Program-made: the position numbers and the translations under genes
In this document: one piece after another, positions 32,458-43,500 of the stretch
Layout of the letters: each line of letters opens with the position of its first letter
Position numbering within the stretch: the stretch's first letter is position 1
The notes under the pieces: model-generated
Seen by the model: only the letters and a program-made list of their open reading frames with translations
The model's database searches: none
Told to the model about the DNA's origin: nothing
Source: Synechocystis sp. PCC 7509
GTDB taxonomy: Bacteria; Cyanobacteriota; Cyanobacteriia; Cyanobacteriales; Chroococcidiopsidaceae
Assembly (NCBI RefSeq): GCF_000332075.2
Contig: NZ_ALVU02000001.1
Coordinates: forward strand, 682,001-746,000
Length of the DNA stretch: 64,000 nucleotides
Direction of reading: 5' to 3'

Positions 32458-34167
32458 TCAGAAGCGGAAAGTAGTGCGAATTGTGCCAACGTAAATAGTA
32501 TTATTATTGTCGATATTTCCAGGATTTGTAACTAGAAAAAAGCCTGGAGTAATGGAAATATTGTCATTTACCAGGAGGCGATAAAAAGCTTCAAGATGCA
32601 ATGATGTCGCTTCGTCAGCAAGCCCGGTAGATGCCGAAGTATCGCCAATGTCAATCAATTTGGGAGGTTGCCCAAACAAAACAGCGAATAAATCTCCTTC
32701 TCTGCCAAAGGGGTCAGAGTAACCAAGAGAAAATAGATAGTTGGTGCTAACCGCAAAAGCATCAGTTTGAGCAGCATAAGTACCCACAATACCGCCCCAG
32801 GTTGCAAAAGTTAATTGTGGTGTCAAACGCCATTGCAAAGTTCCACTCAAAGCATGAATATTAGAGCTTTGATTAATAAAACCTGAAGCATCAGCGATCG
32901 CACTTCCGGTAAAAGTGTTTAATCGACCGTCCGGGGAGTAGCCGTACACATAACTAAGTCCCGTCAGGACGCTAGGGGCTGGGGTAAATAGTAATTGAGC
33001 CGCCGCCGCATGAGAACGTCGACCAAATACAAACCCATTGTCTGGATTATTGGCATTATTAGCACCATAAGCAAGTTGAATGCGTGTATTTCTACTAACC
33101 AAGAAGTCCGCCCCAATCCCTGCATCTAAGTTACCAATTTTAAATATTGGCGGAGCCTCTCCAAAGCGAGATATTGCTCCTCTCCCAGCATCAAAATAAG
33201 GAGAATTAGCGGTGAGGACGCTGCTTAGACTAAAACCTACTGGTCTAATTGTAAACACGGCGCGATCGCCAAAAGCCGCAAAGCGATACTCTAATGTTGA
33301 TAATTGAATCTGATTATCGGTAGCGGTTTGAAAAGATAATAAAGCGGCGTTGGTATTAAAGATATCTCGGTTAGCAAAGCCTAATCCGTCAAAATTTCCT
33401 GCCGCTAATTCGAGGCGCAAGCGATCTTTACCCGTAAAGGTAGAAACGGTCTGCAACCGCGTCAGATGAGTAAGGATAGTATTAGATTCTCCCGTTCCGG
33501 GGGGGCCGCCGCCAAAGGCTTGAGAGACGGCAACTACTACTTCTCCGCCTAAGATGGTGGTAGAGGAAGTAAATTTATTAGATTCAAGTTCTGCTACTTG
33601 CGCTTCTAAGTTATCAACTCGACCGCGCACGCTGGCAAGTTCGGTTGCAAATTCTTGTTGCAGTCTTTGTAGAGTTTCCAAGTCTTCGCGTTTGACGGTA
33701 TTAGCTGTACCAGAAGCAATTAATTCGCTAATTCTGTCTAATGCCGCATTTAGTCCCGCCGCAAACTCGTAGCGCGTCATAGAGCGGTTTCCCCGATAAG
33801 TTCCGTCGGGGTATCCGGCAATTACTCCATACCTTTCTACTAGCGATTGCAAAGCTTGAAATGCCCAATCTGTAGGTTGTACGTCAGATAGTTGCGATAC
33901 TGATGTGACTTGTTCGATTGTCTCTTGAGTTGAATTGAGATCGCTTTGAGCAGATAAAGTTGGATCTATTGATGAATTGGTTAAAACTTCTTGACGCAAT
34001 TGCGTTCTTAATTTTTGCTCTAACGAACTGTTATTATCAACAATTTGTGTTTCTACTGGTAGTTGCTCCGAGTTTACTTTGATTAATGCTTCTGCCCATA
34101 CTGCGGGGGCAGCACAAAATAATATTGATATACTTGATAAAAGTAAAAAAAGCTGTTTATTTAACAC
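32458..34167 (-). CDS. SLH-domain porin (cyanobacterial OprB / iron-uptake porin type)
   Basis: A 569-residue outer-membrane protein. From GTG 34167 (VLNKQLFLLLSSISILFCAA) a normal signal peptide results, with GAGGG upstream; the frame is open to 34221, but that start buries the signal. An SLH domain (LSDVQPTDWAFQALQSLVER, IAGYPDGTYRGNRSMTRYEF) at about 95-155 anchors to peptidoglycan-linked polymer. A coiled coil follows (LETLQRLQQEFATELASVRG), then an OprB-type barrel ending in GTIRTTFRF with the C-terminal Phe. It is cotranscribed with the downstream secreted protein. Confidence 0.9.
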   Translation of the reverse strand: MLNKQLFLLLSSISILFCAAPAVWAEALIKVNSEQLPVETQIVDNNSSLEQKLRTQLRQEVLTNSSIDPTLSAQSDLNSTQETIEQVTSVSQLSDVQPTDWAFQALQSLVERYGVIAGYPDGTYRGNRSMTRYEFAAGLNAALDRISELIASGTANTVKREDLETLQRLQQEFATELASVRGRVDNLEAQVAELESNKFTSSTTILGGEVVVAVSQAFGGGPPGTGESNTILTHLTRLQTVSTFTGKDRLRLELAAGNFDGLGFANRDIFNTNAALLSFQTATDNQIQLSTLEYRFAAFGDRAVFTIRPVGFSLSSVLTANSPYFDAGRGAISRFGEAPPIFKIGNLDAGIGADFLVSRNTRIQLAYGANNANNPDNGFVFGRRSHAAAAQLLFTPAPSVLTGLSYVYGYSPDGRLNTFTGSAIADASGFINQSSNIHALSGTLQWRLTPQLTFATWGGIVGTYAAQTDAFAVSTNYLFSLGYSDPFGREGDLFAVLFGQPPKLIDIGDTSASTGLADEATSLHLEAFYRLLVNDNISITPGFFLVTNPGNIDNNNTIYVGTIRTTFRF

Positions 34168-34343
34168 ATTATCCCTCACACCTATTAGGAGAAATGCCTC
34201 TAGAGGTATTCCTGTCGCCAATAAGTTACCATACTTTTGTTGATTTAATCACTAAATTTTTCTTAAAATTATTGAGGAAATAAGTAACCTAACTAAAGTT
34301 TTACGAGCTTCAAAGGTAAAGACATTAGTAAGTAGTCAAAAAA

Positions 34344-35660
34344 TTACAAACCGCTACAATTAGAATCGCGATCGCCTAACAAAACGCTGCCAACCCCCCC
34401 AGATGGGCAATCTCTAAGCAAGTTACCGAGTTGAAATGAGTAAGCTTTATAGATATCTTTGACAACATCTTGGGGATCGGACAAAGCATCAGCACTAGCA
34501 TCAAATTCTACTTTACCGCTTGCTTGGGCAAGCTCATTAATCTCATTGCTTCTTAGTCCTTTTTTAATTGCTTGTTCTGAAGGAGCTTTGAGATTGAAGG
34601 ATAATTTTACACCGTCTCGATTGATCAAACTCAAAAAGAAATTAACATTTTGAGAACTACTAAATCGTTTTTGCAAACTGCTAAAATCCGAACCATTCGC
34701 GGCGGCGGCATTAGCTTCAGATTCTAACCTTGCTCCCGACTCTGGGGTGGCAGTTTCTAGAGCAACGCTACTACCACATTTTGGTTTACCTAATCTGCCT
34801 TGTCCGTGACTGCCAATTACTCGCCCGTTGCTGTCAAATACAGGCCCGCCACTCATGCCTACACGAGTATTATCGGTATAAAAAATACTATATCCCAGAG
34901 TATCAGGATTTTCAGGGTTGACTTTTCCGGTCACGGGTCCCCAAGCTAAACGCCGTTGCCGCCTAGCTACTTTATTACGACATTTACCAGTATCAGTATC
35001 TAATTCTTTTTCTGGGTCAGGCCAGCCAGAAATGTAAACTGTGTCTCCAAGTTTGACAGCATTAGCATCGCCGATAGAGGCAATGGGATAATTTTTATCG
35101 CTTGTAAAAGTAACGATCGCTAAATCTGTACCTTTTACGTCGTCTTTCCCTGCCAAGCGGTCAACGGTATTTGTACCGGGAATAAAGCGATCGCGGCAAC
35201 CGTAACGCAAAAGCACTCCCAATTCTGGTTTACCTTGAAGCGGACAACCGCGCTTGTCGTCTACAGGTCTAACTACATGAACTTCTCCATCGCTTGTGCG
35301 AATACCATAGTAGGGAGCGCCGCCGGATTGTTCCCAATAAGATTTTGTATCTAAGTGTCTTTGAAAGAAATTATGGGCAACGGTCAACACGTAATAGTTC
35401 TTTCCTTCAACGGCAATAATGACTCCCGATCCTGGATTCCATACTCCTTCCGGGTTGCGTTTTTCAGCGAGGGGGTTATTGCGGTTATTTTCGATTTCTG
35501 ATTTTAATTGTGGGGTAAGTCCTGGGGCAATTAATACCGTAGTTTGCCTAGCAATAGAATTTACTTCAGCAATAGAAAGAGCCGCCATTGACGGACTTGC
35601 CCCTATCCCTAATAAAATCCCACTTAAAGCTGTAACTGTACATTGTTTAATAGACAGCAT
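34344..35660 (-). CDS. secreted trypsin-like serine protease (COP23-paired, copy 2)
   Basis: A 438-residue S1-type protease with a signal peptide (TALSGILLGIGASPSMAA). The triad is visible: His in YVLTVAHNFF, Asp in KGTDLAIVTFTSD and Ser in RVGMSGGPVFDSNG. After the protease domain comes an unusual helical C-terminus of about 130 residues (SLQKRFSSSQNVNFFLSLIN, NELAQASGKVEFDAS) with cysteines near the end. It lies 21 bp after a COP23 gene, repeating the arrangement of the pair at 36323-37757. The substrate is unknown. Confidence 0.88.
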   Translation of the reverse strand: MLSIKQCTVTALSGILLGIGASPSMAALSIAEVNSIARQTTVLIAPGLTPQLKSEIENNRNNPLAEKRNPEGVWNPGSGVIIAVEGKNYYVLTVAHNFFQRHLDTKSYWEQSGGAPYYGIRTSDGEVHVVRPVDDKRGCPLQGKPELGVLLRYGCRDRFIPGTNTVDRLAGKDDVKGTDLAIVTFTSDKNYPIASIGDANAVKLGDTVYISGWPDPEKELDTDTGKCRNKVARRQRRLAWGPVTGKVNPENPDTLGYSIFYTDNTRVGMSGGPVFDSNGRVIGSHGQGRLGKPKCGSSVALETATPESGARLESEANAAAANGSDFSSLQKRFSSSQNVNFFLSLINRDGVKLSFNLKAPSEQAIKKGLRSNEINELAQASGKVEFDASADALSDPQDVVKDIYKAYSFQLGNLLRDCPSGGVGSVLLGDRDSNCSGL

Positions 35661-35681
35661 ATTTTCTAACTATGTCAAAAT

Positions 35682-36278
35682 TTAATAACCATCGTCGTTT
35701 TTTTGGACTGGTGGCGGTAAAGTGCGATCGCGTTTTAGCGGCATAATGACCATAGGTGGATCGCCTATATCGATTAATCCCCGTACATCTACGTAGGGAA
35801 TATCTTGCTCAAAGGTATCATCCTCGCTTTCATAGCGAATCTGCGCCCCAGCTTTGTTTTGTGCCAAATTTCTAATCGAGTTAATAGCTTCAACGGCAGA
35901 TTCTCCAGGCTTGAGAGTATAAAGCAATCCGGTACAATGACCAGGAGCATTGCCTGTACAAATTACTGGCTGATTGTTAATTGTGCTAGTAGTAATAATC
36001 GCCAATTTGCCTGTACTGCGATACTCCTCAAAGCGTCGGCTTACTTGTTCGCAGCGACTGACAGGATTGTAGCCGGAGGCGGATAACAGCGTAGAAGTCC
36101 AACCAATCCATAGTTGCTGCACATTTTTTTTGTTTTGATATTTTGTAATTGGGTAAGTACCAGAAGTATCGCACCAAAAACCCGGCTTGTTTTCTAGCGG
36201 GCGAGTTCCGGCAAGACTTGGTAAGTTCAGAAATACTCCACTACAGGAAACCGCAACAAGGACTAGGGAAAATTTCAT
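35682..36278 (-). CDS. COP23 domain secreted protein (copy 2)
   Basis: A 198-residue protein with a signal peptide (MKFSLVLVAVSCSGVFLNLP, ending SLAG). The COP23 domain is seen from PGFWCDTSGTYPITKYQ through LWIGWTSTLLSASGYNPVSR, CEQVSRRFEEYRSTGKL, INNQPVICTGNAPGHCTGLL and YTLKPGESAVEAINSIRNL. Four conserved cysteines could make two disulphides. COP23 was named for a circadian-oscillating membrane-associated protein of a cyanobacterium; its molecular role is not known. The gene is directly upstream of a secreted protease gene. Confidence 0.85.
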   Translation of the reverse strand: MKFSLVLVAVSCSGVFLNLPSLAGTRPLENKPGFWCDTSGTYPITKYQNKKNVQQLWIGWTSTLLSASGYNPVSRCEQVSRRFEEYRSTGKLAIITTSTINNQPVICTGNAPGHCTGLLYTLKPGESAVEAINSIRNLAQNKAGAQIRYESEDDTFEQDIPYVDVRGLIDIGDPPMVIMPLKRDRTLPPPVQKNDDGY

Positions 36279-36322
36279 TGGTTACTCCTAAACATTGTAA
36301 AAAAACTTGTCATTCTAGCTAC

Positions 36323-37129
36323 TTAAATCGCCCCCAACTGCTGAGAAACTGTACTAATCGGAATTGCCCAACTTAGGGCGGTCATCTGCTCAAAAAACGC
36401 CTGGGATGGGATACTTCCATCAGCGAAGATGTAAGACTCTATACCTTGAAAGGGATATTTTAAGCGCCCGTTAATGCCAATTACTTGACCTTTACTATTT
36501 AAGACTGGACCCCCACTCATGCCGTTTTCTATATCATTGGTGTAGCCAAGACGGTAGCCTCTAGGCAAGGATTTGTTTAGCAATAATTCTACATTTCCTG
36601 TGGTGACGCGAAAGGCTAAAAAGCCCCACGTGCGGGTATTTTCAATAGTTAGTTTATTAATCCAGTGCCAATTAGGAAATCCTGAAGCATACACCGTTTC
36701 GCCTACTTTTAGAGTTTTAGAGTCGCCGATAGTGGCAACTTGATAGGCTAAATTACTCCTAAACTCTACTAGGGCTAAATCTACATTGCCAAATTTTATT
36801 GACTGCCGCCGTAGCGCTTTGTGCCTATTCCCATCGACGGTTAAAACTTGGTAATTATCGTCTTTACTATCGGCGACAACGTGATCGCAGGTCAAAACTG
36901 TATAAGTTTGCCCGTGACGAGCAATAATTACTCCCGCACCTACGCCGGGATTTGTAACAATTCTTACTGTCACTTGGCGGGCAATTTCGGTGACGGAATC
37001 GGCAACGGCGGGACGACGTGTTGTTAAATTAAGTTGATGACCAGTGGCGACATCGCTTACCGATGCCAATACCAATAAGGGTAATGTTATCAATAATGAT
37101 GCGATCGCCAATACTTGTAAATACTTCAC
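36323..37129 (-). CDS. secreted trypsin-like serine protease (COP23-paired, copy 1)
   Basis: A 268-residue S1-type protease with a signal peptide (LAIASLLITLPLLVLASVSD). The triad is His in YTVLTCDHVVADS, Asp in GNVDLALVEFRS and Ser in ENGMSGGPVLNSKG. It lacks the long helical C-terminus of the copy at 34344. No PDZ domain is present, so it is not DegP/HhoA-like. It follows a COP23 gene by 52 bp. It is probably periplasmic; the target is unknown. Confidence 0.87.
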   Translation of the reverse strand: MKYLQVLAIASLLITLPLLVLASVSDVATGHQLNLTTRRPAVADSVTEIARQVTVRIVTNPGVGAGVIIARHGQTYTVLTCDHVVADSKDDNYQVLTVDGNRHKALRRQSIKFGNVDLALVEFRSNLAYQVATIGDSKTLKVGETVYASGFPNWHWINKLTIENTRTWGFLAFRVTTGNVELLLNKSLPRGYRLGYTNDIENGMSGGPVLNSKGQVIGINGRLKYPFQGIESYIFADGSIPSQAFFEQMTALSWAIPISTVSQQLGAI

Positions 37130-37181
37130 AGCAATTGACGAGTAATAAATTGTTTTTTATTCGTTGCCAAAAGGCGATAGG

Positions 37182-37757
37182 TTAGTTAGCTTTGAATGCT
37201 CTTTCGCTCCAAGCTTCTAGACTAACCGCTTGAGTGGGCGCTATGTTGGCATCGTCTTCCGATTCAAAAATTGGTGAACCGGAACCTTTTTCGCTAAACT
37301 CTTTTAAGGAAGCGAGAATTTGAGAAGCGATCACTCTATTTTCGGGTTTGAGCGTAAAGACAACGTTATCGGTAGTACATTGAGCTTGGGCTGTATGGTA
37401 AACGCAGATTGCTACTTCTTTGTTTACAGGCTTGTAATCAAGTAGTAAGTTTCTTAAACTACCTTGTCCTAAAGTTGATACTAAATTTGTTAAGCGTTTA
37501 GCAACGGCATTACAGCGTCTCTCTGGGGTATACAAACCTCCATTGGCATCAGAATTAAGGGTTGCAGTCCAAACAATGAGCGGGGTTGAGGTTCTATTTC
37601 CTCGTTTGGCAATCGTGGCAATGTTGCCACTACTTTGTTCTTTCACGCATTCAAAAATTGTTTTTTCCCCTTGGTTTGCTCCTTGAGCTAATAACGGCAG
37701 CGTTGCACTTAAACTCAATGCAGCAGTCAAAATTGGTATACTCCAAATTGTCTTCAT
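37182..37757 (-). CDS. COP23 domain secreted protein (copy 1)
   Basis: A 191-residue protein with a signal peptide (PILTAALSLSATLPLLAQGA). COP23-type features: FECVKEQSSGN, TPLIVWTATLNSDANGGLYT, PERRCNAVAKRLTNLVST, KEVAICVYHTAQAQCTTDNV and VFTLKPENRVIASQILASL. It shares the cysteine pattern and domain order with the protein at 35682 but is clearly diverged from it. First gene of the tandem COP23-protease run; its promoter should lie in 37758-37912. Confidence 0.84.
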   Translation of the reverse strand: MKTIWSIPILTAALSLSATLPLLAQGANQGEKTIFECVKEQSSGNIATIAKRGNRTSTPLIVWTATLNSDANGGLYTPERRCNAVAKRLTNLVSTLGQGSLRNLLLDYKPVNKEVAICVYHTAQAQCTTDNVVFTLKPENRVIASQILASLKEFSEKGSGSPIFESEDDANIAPTQAVSLEAWSERAFKAN

Positions 37758-38068
37758 CTCTGACTCCTGTAATTAACCTTTATCTAAATGTTAGATATAC
37801 CCTTTATCTTTGGCAATATTTTGATAGTATTTTGGTTAATAATTTATTAATCTTGCAATTTCTTTACGAAAATTTTGTAAAAATTTTCCGTAATTATTCC
37901 TCTAAATATTGAGGAAAATAATCTTTTACAAACAAAAAAAATATTATCTACTCAAAGATTAAAGGTTTATTATATCAAGCTTTTTGGGCTATAAAACTTT
38001 TAATTCTAATCCGTAAAAAAGCACACAAACATTATGTTTATGTGCTGGCGATCGTTTTAAGACAATAC
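37758..38068. other. non-coding region upstream of the COP23 run and downstream of pnp
   Basis: 311 bp, AT-rich with long A and T runs. It contains the pnp terminator at its right end and presumably the promoter of the COP23/protease run at its left. No gene or other repeat was seen. Confidence 0.55.
38015..38046 (-). terminator. intrinsic terminator of pnp
   Basis: On the minus strand AGCACA (38046-38041) pairs with TGTGCT (38025-38020), extended by AAACAT/ATGTTT, and is followed by a run of six U's (38020-38015). It starts 23 bases after the pnp stop. Confidence 0.85.
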
Positions 38069-40228
38069 TTAACGATTAACGGCGGCCGATGCGCGAGCGG
38101 CGGTGGCTTCGTCGGGGTGAATACCTAAACGGGTAAGATTAATTCGCCCTTTGTTGTCAACCTCACGGATTTTTATAACCACTTCGTCGCCAATGGTCAA
38201 TTCATCTTCAACTTTGGCTACACGGTGTTCGGCAAGTTGGGAAATATGAACCATTCCTTCTTTACCGGGTAGAAATTCAATAAATGCGCCAATCGGAATG
38301 ATTCGAGTTACGCGACCAATGTAAACATCGCCTTCATTGAGCTTGCGGGTCATGCCTTGAATGATGTTACGGGCTTTTTTAGCTTTGCTTTCATCAATAG
38401 CTGAAATTGTTACCGTACCATCATCTTCAATATCAACTTTTGCGCCGGTTTCTTCGGTAATACCTTTAATGGTTTTACCACCAGGGCCAATAATTAAGCC
38501 AATTAACTCCGAATCGATCTTAATTGTTAGTAAACGAGGGGCAAAAGGTGAAGTCTCCGAGCGAGGTTTATCAATTACTTCCAGCATTTTCTCTAAAATA
38601 TGCTGCCTAGCTGGACGTGCTTGCTCGATGGCTTTAGCAATGGTTTCTATTGGTAAACCACTAATTTTCATATCCATTTGCAAGGCGGTAATTCCTGCGT
38701 CTGTCCCGGCAACTTTGAAATCCATATCGCCTAAAAAGTCTTCAATGCCTTGAATGTCAGTAAGGACGCGCACCTCGTCGCCTTCTTTGATTAAACCCAT
38801 CGCTGCGCCGCTTACAGGTTTAGAAATTGGTACACCCGCATCCATCAATGCTAAGGTAGAGCCGCAGACTGAACCCATAGAGGTTGAACCATTGGAAGAA
38901 AGAATTTCTGATACTACGCGAATAACGTAGGGGAAATCTTCTTTTGATGGTAGTACAGGTAAAATCGACCTTTCCGCTAAAGCTCCGTGACCAATTTCTC
39001 GCCGACCTGGAGCGCGTAAAGGTTTAGTTTCGCCTACAGAAAAAGGTGGGAAATTGTAGTGATGCAAGTAGCGTTTCTTTTGCAAGTCTGGTTGCAAGTC
39101 GTCTAAAAGGGTTTGAGCATCTCCGGGAGTACCGAGAGTACAAGCAGATAACACCTGCGTTAGTCCCCGATTAAATAATCCGCTACCATGTACCCGTTTG
39201 GGTAATAAGTCAATGCGACAAGAAACTGGGCGCACTTCGTCTAGTTTGCGTCCATCAACTCGAACCCCGTCTTCGATGATTTGACGGCGCATGAGTTTTT
39301 TGGTTAAAGCTTTAAAGTTGTTGCCTAAAGCCTTACTATTTGTTTGCGTTGCCACTCGGACTGAATCATCTTCTGGTAATGCGGCAATTTCTTCGACTAT
39401 AGATTTTTTGACTTCATCTAGAGCAGCATCGCGGACATTTTTATCTTTTTCAAATCGCCCTAGGATTTCTTTAACTTTATCAGTGGCGCGATCGCTGATA
39501 AAGTTAAGCAATGTTTGATCTTCTTGCGGTGGCACTTCTGTCACCCTTTCAATACCCATTTCCGCAATCAGGTCTAGTTGCGCTTGAATTAAGTCCCGCA
39601 CTGCTTCGTAGCCAAAATCAATCGCTTCGATAATATCTCGCTCTGGCAACTGGTTAGCTCCAGCTTCAATCATCAGTACGCCATCGGGAGAGCCTGCTAC
39701 TACTAAGTCCAATTCTCCAGCTTCGATCTCTGCGTAGGTAGGATTAATGATAAAATCGTCTCCTACTAACCCAACTCTTACTGCTGCCATTGGGCCATTG
39801 AAAGGAATTTTAGCCAGTAGCGTTGCTAAAGACGCGCCTGTTACCGCTAAGATATCTGGCGGTACTAATTCATCCATTGATAAGGTAGTAGCGACTATTT
39901 GCAAATCATCCCGCAACCAAGAGGGAAATAAGGGACGCATGGGACGGTCAATTAGACGACTAGCGAGAATTGACTTTTCTGGGGGACGACCTTCGCGACG
40001 CAAATATCCTCCCGGAATCCGACCGACAGCATACAGTCTTTCTTCGTAATCTACAGTTAATGGTAAAAAATCAATGCCCTCTCTGGCGGTGGAGCGCGTC
40101 GCGGTTACGAGGACTGCGGTATCTCCAGATTGCACTAAAACTGAGCCACCAGCTTGAGGAGCCAATAGACCAACCTTCAGTCTAATATCCCGTCCATCAA
40201 AGGATATTGACCTATCAATCTCTATCAT
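38069..40228 (-). CDS. pnp: polyribonucleotide nucleotidyltransferase (PNPase)
   Basis: A 719-residue phosphorolytic 3'-5' exoribonuclease and RNA-tailing enzyme; in cyanobacteria it is the main source of heteropolymeric tails. Order: RNase PH domain 1 ([40 protein letters not shown]), an all-helical linker, RNase PH domain 2 ([58 protein letters not shown]), a KH domain ([19 protein letters not shown]) and an S1 domain ([20 protein letters not shown]). Full length. No rpsO is adjacent. Confidence 0.96.
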   Translation of the reverse strand: MIEIDRSISFDGRDIRLKVGLLAPQAGGSVLVQSGDTAVLVTATRSTAREGIDFLPLTVDYEERLYAVGRIPGGYLRREGRPPEKSILASRLIDRPMRPLFPSWLRDDLQIVATTLSMDELVPPDILAVTGASLATLLAKIPFNGPMAAVRVGLVGDDFIINPTYAEIEAGELDLVVAGSPDGVLMIEAGANQLPERDIIEAIDFGYEAVRDLIQAQLDLIAEMGIERVTEVPPQEDQTLLNFISDRATDKVKEILGRFEKDKNVRDAALDEVKKSIVEEIAALPEDDSVRVATQTNSKALGNNFKALTKKLMRRQIIEDGVRVDGRKLDEVRPVSCRIDLLPKRVHGSGLFNRGLTQVLSACTLGTPGDAQTLLDDLQPDLQKKRYLHHYNFPPFSVGETKPLRAPGRREIGHGALAERSILPVLPSKEDFPYVIRVVSEILSSNGSTSMGSVCGSTLALMDAGVPISKPVSGAAMGLIKEGDEVRVLTDIQGIEDFLGDMDFKVAGTDAGITALQMDMKISGLPIETIAKAIEQARPARQHILEKMLEVIDKPRSETSPFAPRLLTIKIDSELIGLIIGPGGKTIKGITEETGAKVDIEDDGTVTISAIDESKAKKARNIIQGMTRKLNEGDVYIGRVTRIIPIGAFIEFLPGKEGMVHISQLAEHRVAKVEDELTIGDEVVIKIREVDNKGRINLTRLGIHPDEATAARASAAVNR

Positions 40229-40510
40229 TCAGTTTTCTTCCTTCTCTTTTTCTGCTTTCTCTGTGGCAATCCTAGCATCGATAGACCAGACAAGGGGTAG
40301 ACAAAAAAAACTAATAGTGCGATCGCACGGCTGATTGTGTTATGTGTAAATACTGCAAATTCGTTTTGAACTTTAAATTAATATTCAATTTGATTAACAT
40401 AAAACAAGTTAGGCGCTAAAAGTCCCACTTTTCAACAACAAATGTATAAATAGTTACTCTAAAGTTTTAAAAGAAAACCAGTTTGCGTAAGTCGAAAGTT
40501 TGGGAAAAAG

Positions 40511-43500
40511 ATGGCAATTTTACACGGTAGTTGGTTACTGCAAAAGCAAGGTAGTTGTTTATTTGTTTGGGGAGAAACTTGGCGGAGTTCCGTAGGATTA
40601 TCAGAAAGTTCTACAGAGATACCTAATCACCCGTTGGCGATGACACCAGAGGAATTAATAGCTTGGGTATCTCTACAAAACCCAGCAGTGGCTAAATTAT
40701 TTCCTCGTGGGGTAGCAAAAACTCCTCGAAAAGGGACAAGTATTGCCAAGCTAGATAATAATCAACTACCTTCCATTCAAGGGATTGCGCTACCAACCCA
40801 CCAAGATAAAACTCTACTGTATCCGGTACATTCGGCGGCGGACGTGCTAGACACTAATTTGTTGTACCCTTGGCAAGTTGAGGGATTTTGCTTTAGCCCG
40901 TTAGAAGCGATGAAACTGCTAACAGCTTTACCTTTGGGAATTGAAGAAAATTCTTATTTGGGTGGAGATTTGCGTTTTTGGGCGCAAGTTGCTAGGTGGA
41001 GTTGGGATGTCATGAGTAGGGCTAAGTTTTTGCCTACTTTAGAAAGACTTGAAGACAATACGCTCACAACCAGATGGCGGAGTCTTTTAGATAGTTATGT
41101 CGATTCGGGGCGCTTAGAACAATTTGCCCATAATATGCCTCGTTCTTGCCTATCCTATCAGCAGGAAACCAACCAAGTAATAAATTTACCATTACCGCCG
41201 CAAACACTAATTCAAGACTTCCTTAGCAATACCATAGATGCTCAAGTGCGAACGGTGGTTAGTAGCGATTTGCCTACCTTACCGCCTCTATGGAAAGAAT
41301 GGCTACAAAGTTTAACTCGCACCAGTAATACTGTTAAATCAGAGCCAGGGCAACTAGAGCGGCTGGAATCGTCTTTAAATGCTTGGATTGCGCCAATGCA
41401 ATATCAACTAACGGCGGCTCAAAATCGTTTTCGGACTTGTTTTGAGTTAGTGCCGCCAACCTCTGATAATAATGAGTGGATTTTGGCGTATTCTCTCCAG
41501 GCTGTAGATGAAGCGGAGTTTTTAGTAAAAGCGGCGGCTATTTGGCAACATCCGGTTGAAAGTTGGGTGTATCAAAATCGAGAAATAGAAAACCCTCAAG
41601 AAACTTTTTTACGCGGCTTGGGTTTGGCTTCTAGATTATACGAACCCGTTGCCCCTAGTTTAGAATCTGCTTATCCTGAAAGCTGTACTTTGACTCCGTT
41701 ACAAGCTTATGATTTTATTAAGTCTATCGCTTGGCGGTTTGAAGATAATGGCTTAGGGGTAGTTCTACCGCCGAGCTTAAGTAGTAGCGGCGGTTGGGCT
41801 AATCGTTTGGGCTTAAAAATTAGCAATGCTACTCCCCTACAACAGCAACGTTTAGGATTGCACAGTTTACTAACCTTGCAGTGGCAATTAGTGATTGGCG
41901 GGCAAACTATATCAAAAGCCGAGTTCGATCGCCTTGTAGCGCTGGGTAGCCCCCTTGTAGAGATAAATGGGGAATGGGTAGAACTACGATCGCCTGATAT
42001 TAAAACTGCCCAAAACTTTTTTGCCGCTCGTAAAAATAGCTTGACATTATCCCTAGAAGATGCTCTGCGCCTGAGTACCGGGGATACAATGGCAATTGAA
42101 AAGTTGCCAGTAGTCAGTTTTGAAGCTTCGGGAGTGCTTCAGGAATTGATGACTACATTGCAAGATAATAATGCGATCGCAGTTTTACCAACACCAAGCA
42201 AGTTTAAAGGAGAGTTGCGCCCTTATCAACAAAGGGGTTTTAGCTGGTTGGTATTTTTAGAACGTTGGGGTTTGGGTGCGTGTTTAGCTGATGATATGGG
42301 TTTAGGAAAAACAGCACAGTTAATCGCCTTTCTACTACATCTGCAAGAACAAAACGCCTTGACACAGCCAACGTTGGTAGTTTGTCCTACTTCGGTATTA
42401 GGTAACTGGGAACGAGAGGTCAAAAAGTTTGCACCTAGCTTAAAAGTAATGATTCATCACGGCGATAAACGCTCTAAAGGTGAGGCTTTTATTAAAGAAG
42501 TGCAGAAGTATGAAATTGTGATTACAAGTTATGCGTTAGTGTACCGGGATATTAAGATATTTGAAAGTGTTTCTTGGCAAGGATTGGTATTAGATGAAGC
42601 GCAAAATGTCAAAAACTCTGACTCTAAACAATCCCAAGCAGTTAGACAATTAAAAGCTAATTTTAAAATTGCTCTAACTGGTACGCCTGTCGAAAATAGA
42701 TTAGGGGAATTATGGTCAATTTTAGACTTTCTCAATCCGGGTTATTTGGGCGCTAAACAGTTTTTTCAACGGCGATTTGCCATGCCAATTGAAAAGTATG
42801 GCGATGCAGCTTCTTTAAATACATTAAGATCCCTGGTACAGCCTTTTATTCTGCGGCGATTGAAAAGCGATCGCACGATCATCCAAGATTTGCCAGAAAA
42901 GCAAGAACTGACCGTGTTTTGCGGACTTTCGGTAGACCAAGCAAGCCTTTATCAGCAAGTAGTTGAAGACTCTTTAGCTCAAATAGAATCGGCGGAAGGC
43001 GTACAGCGTCGCGGCATGATTTTAGCGTTACTTGTGAAGCTAAAACAAATCTGCAATCATCCAGCGATGATAGGAGAAAAAGCAGCAAAAGTAAATATAT
43101 TACCTAGCGATTTTGATAAAAAATCGGGTAAATTGCAGCGTTTGCAGGAAATGTTAGAGGAAGTTTTAGCCGAAGGCGATCGCGCTTTAATTTTTACTCA
43201 GTTTGCCGAATGGGGAAAGTTATTAAAAACCCATTTAGAACAACAGTTAAATAGAGAAGTTTTGTTTTTGTATGGAAGCACTACAAAGACGCAAAGAGAA
43301 GAAATGATTGATCGTTTCCAGCACGATCCGCAAGCGCCGCCAATCTTTATTCTTTCCCTTAAAGCTGGTGGCGTAGGGTTGAATTTGACGAGAGCAAATC
43401 ATGTTTTTCACTTCGATCGCTGGTGGAATCCTGCCGTTGAAAATCAAGCAACTGACCGCGTATTTAGAATTGGTCAAAAGCGGAATGTTTTAGTACATAA

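Noticed and set aside
34168-34221. Upstream start of the SLH porin
   Set aside because: It would put 18 residues before the signal peptide. GTG 34167 has a ribosome-binding site and gives a normal signal.
38361-40185. Several plus-strand frames inside pnp
   Set aside because: They are antisense shadows of a full-length, motif-complete pnp gene.
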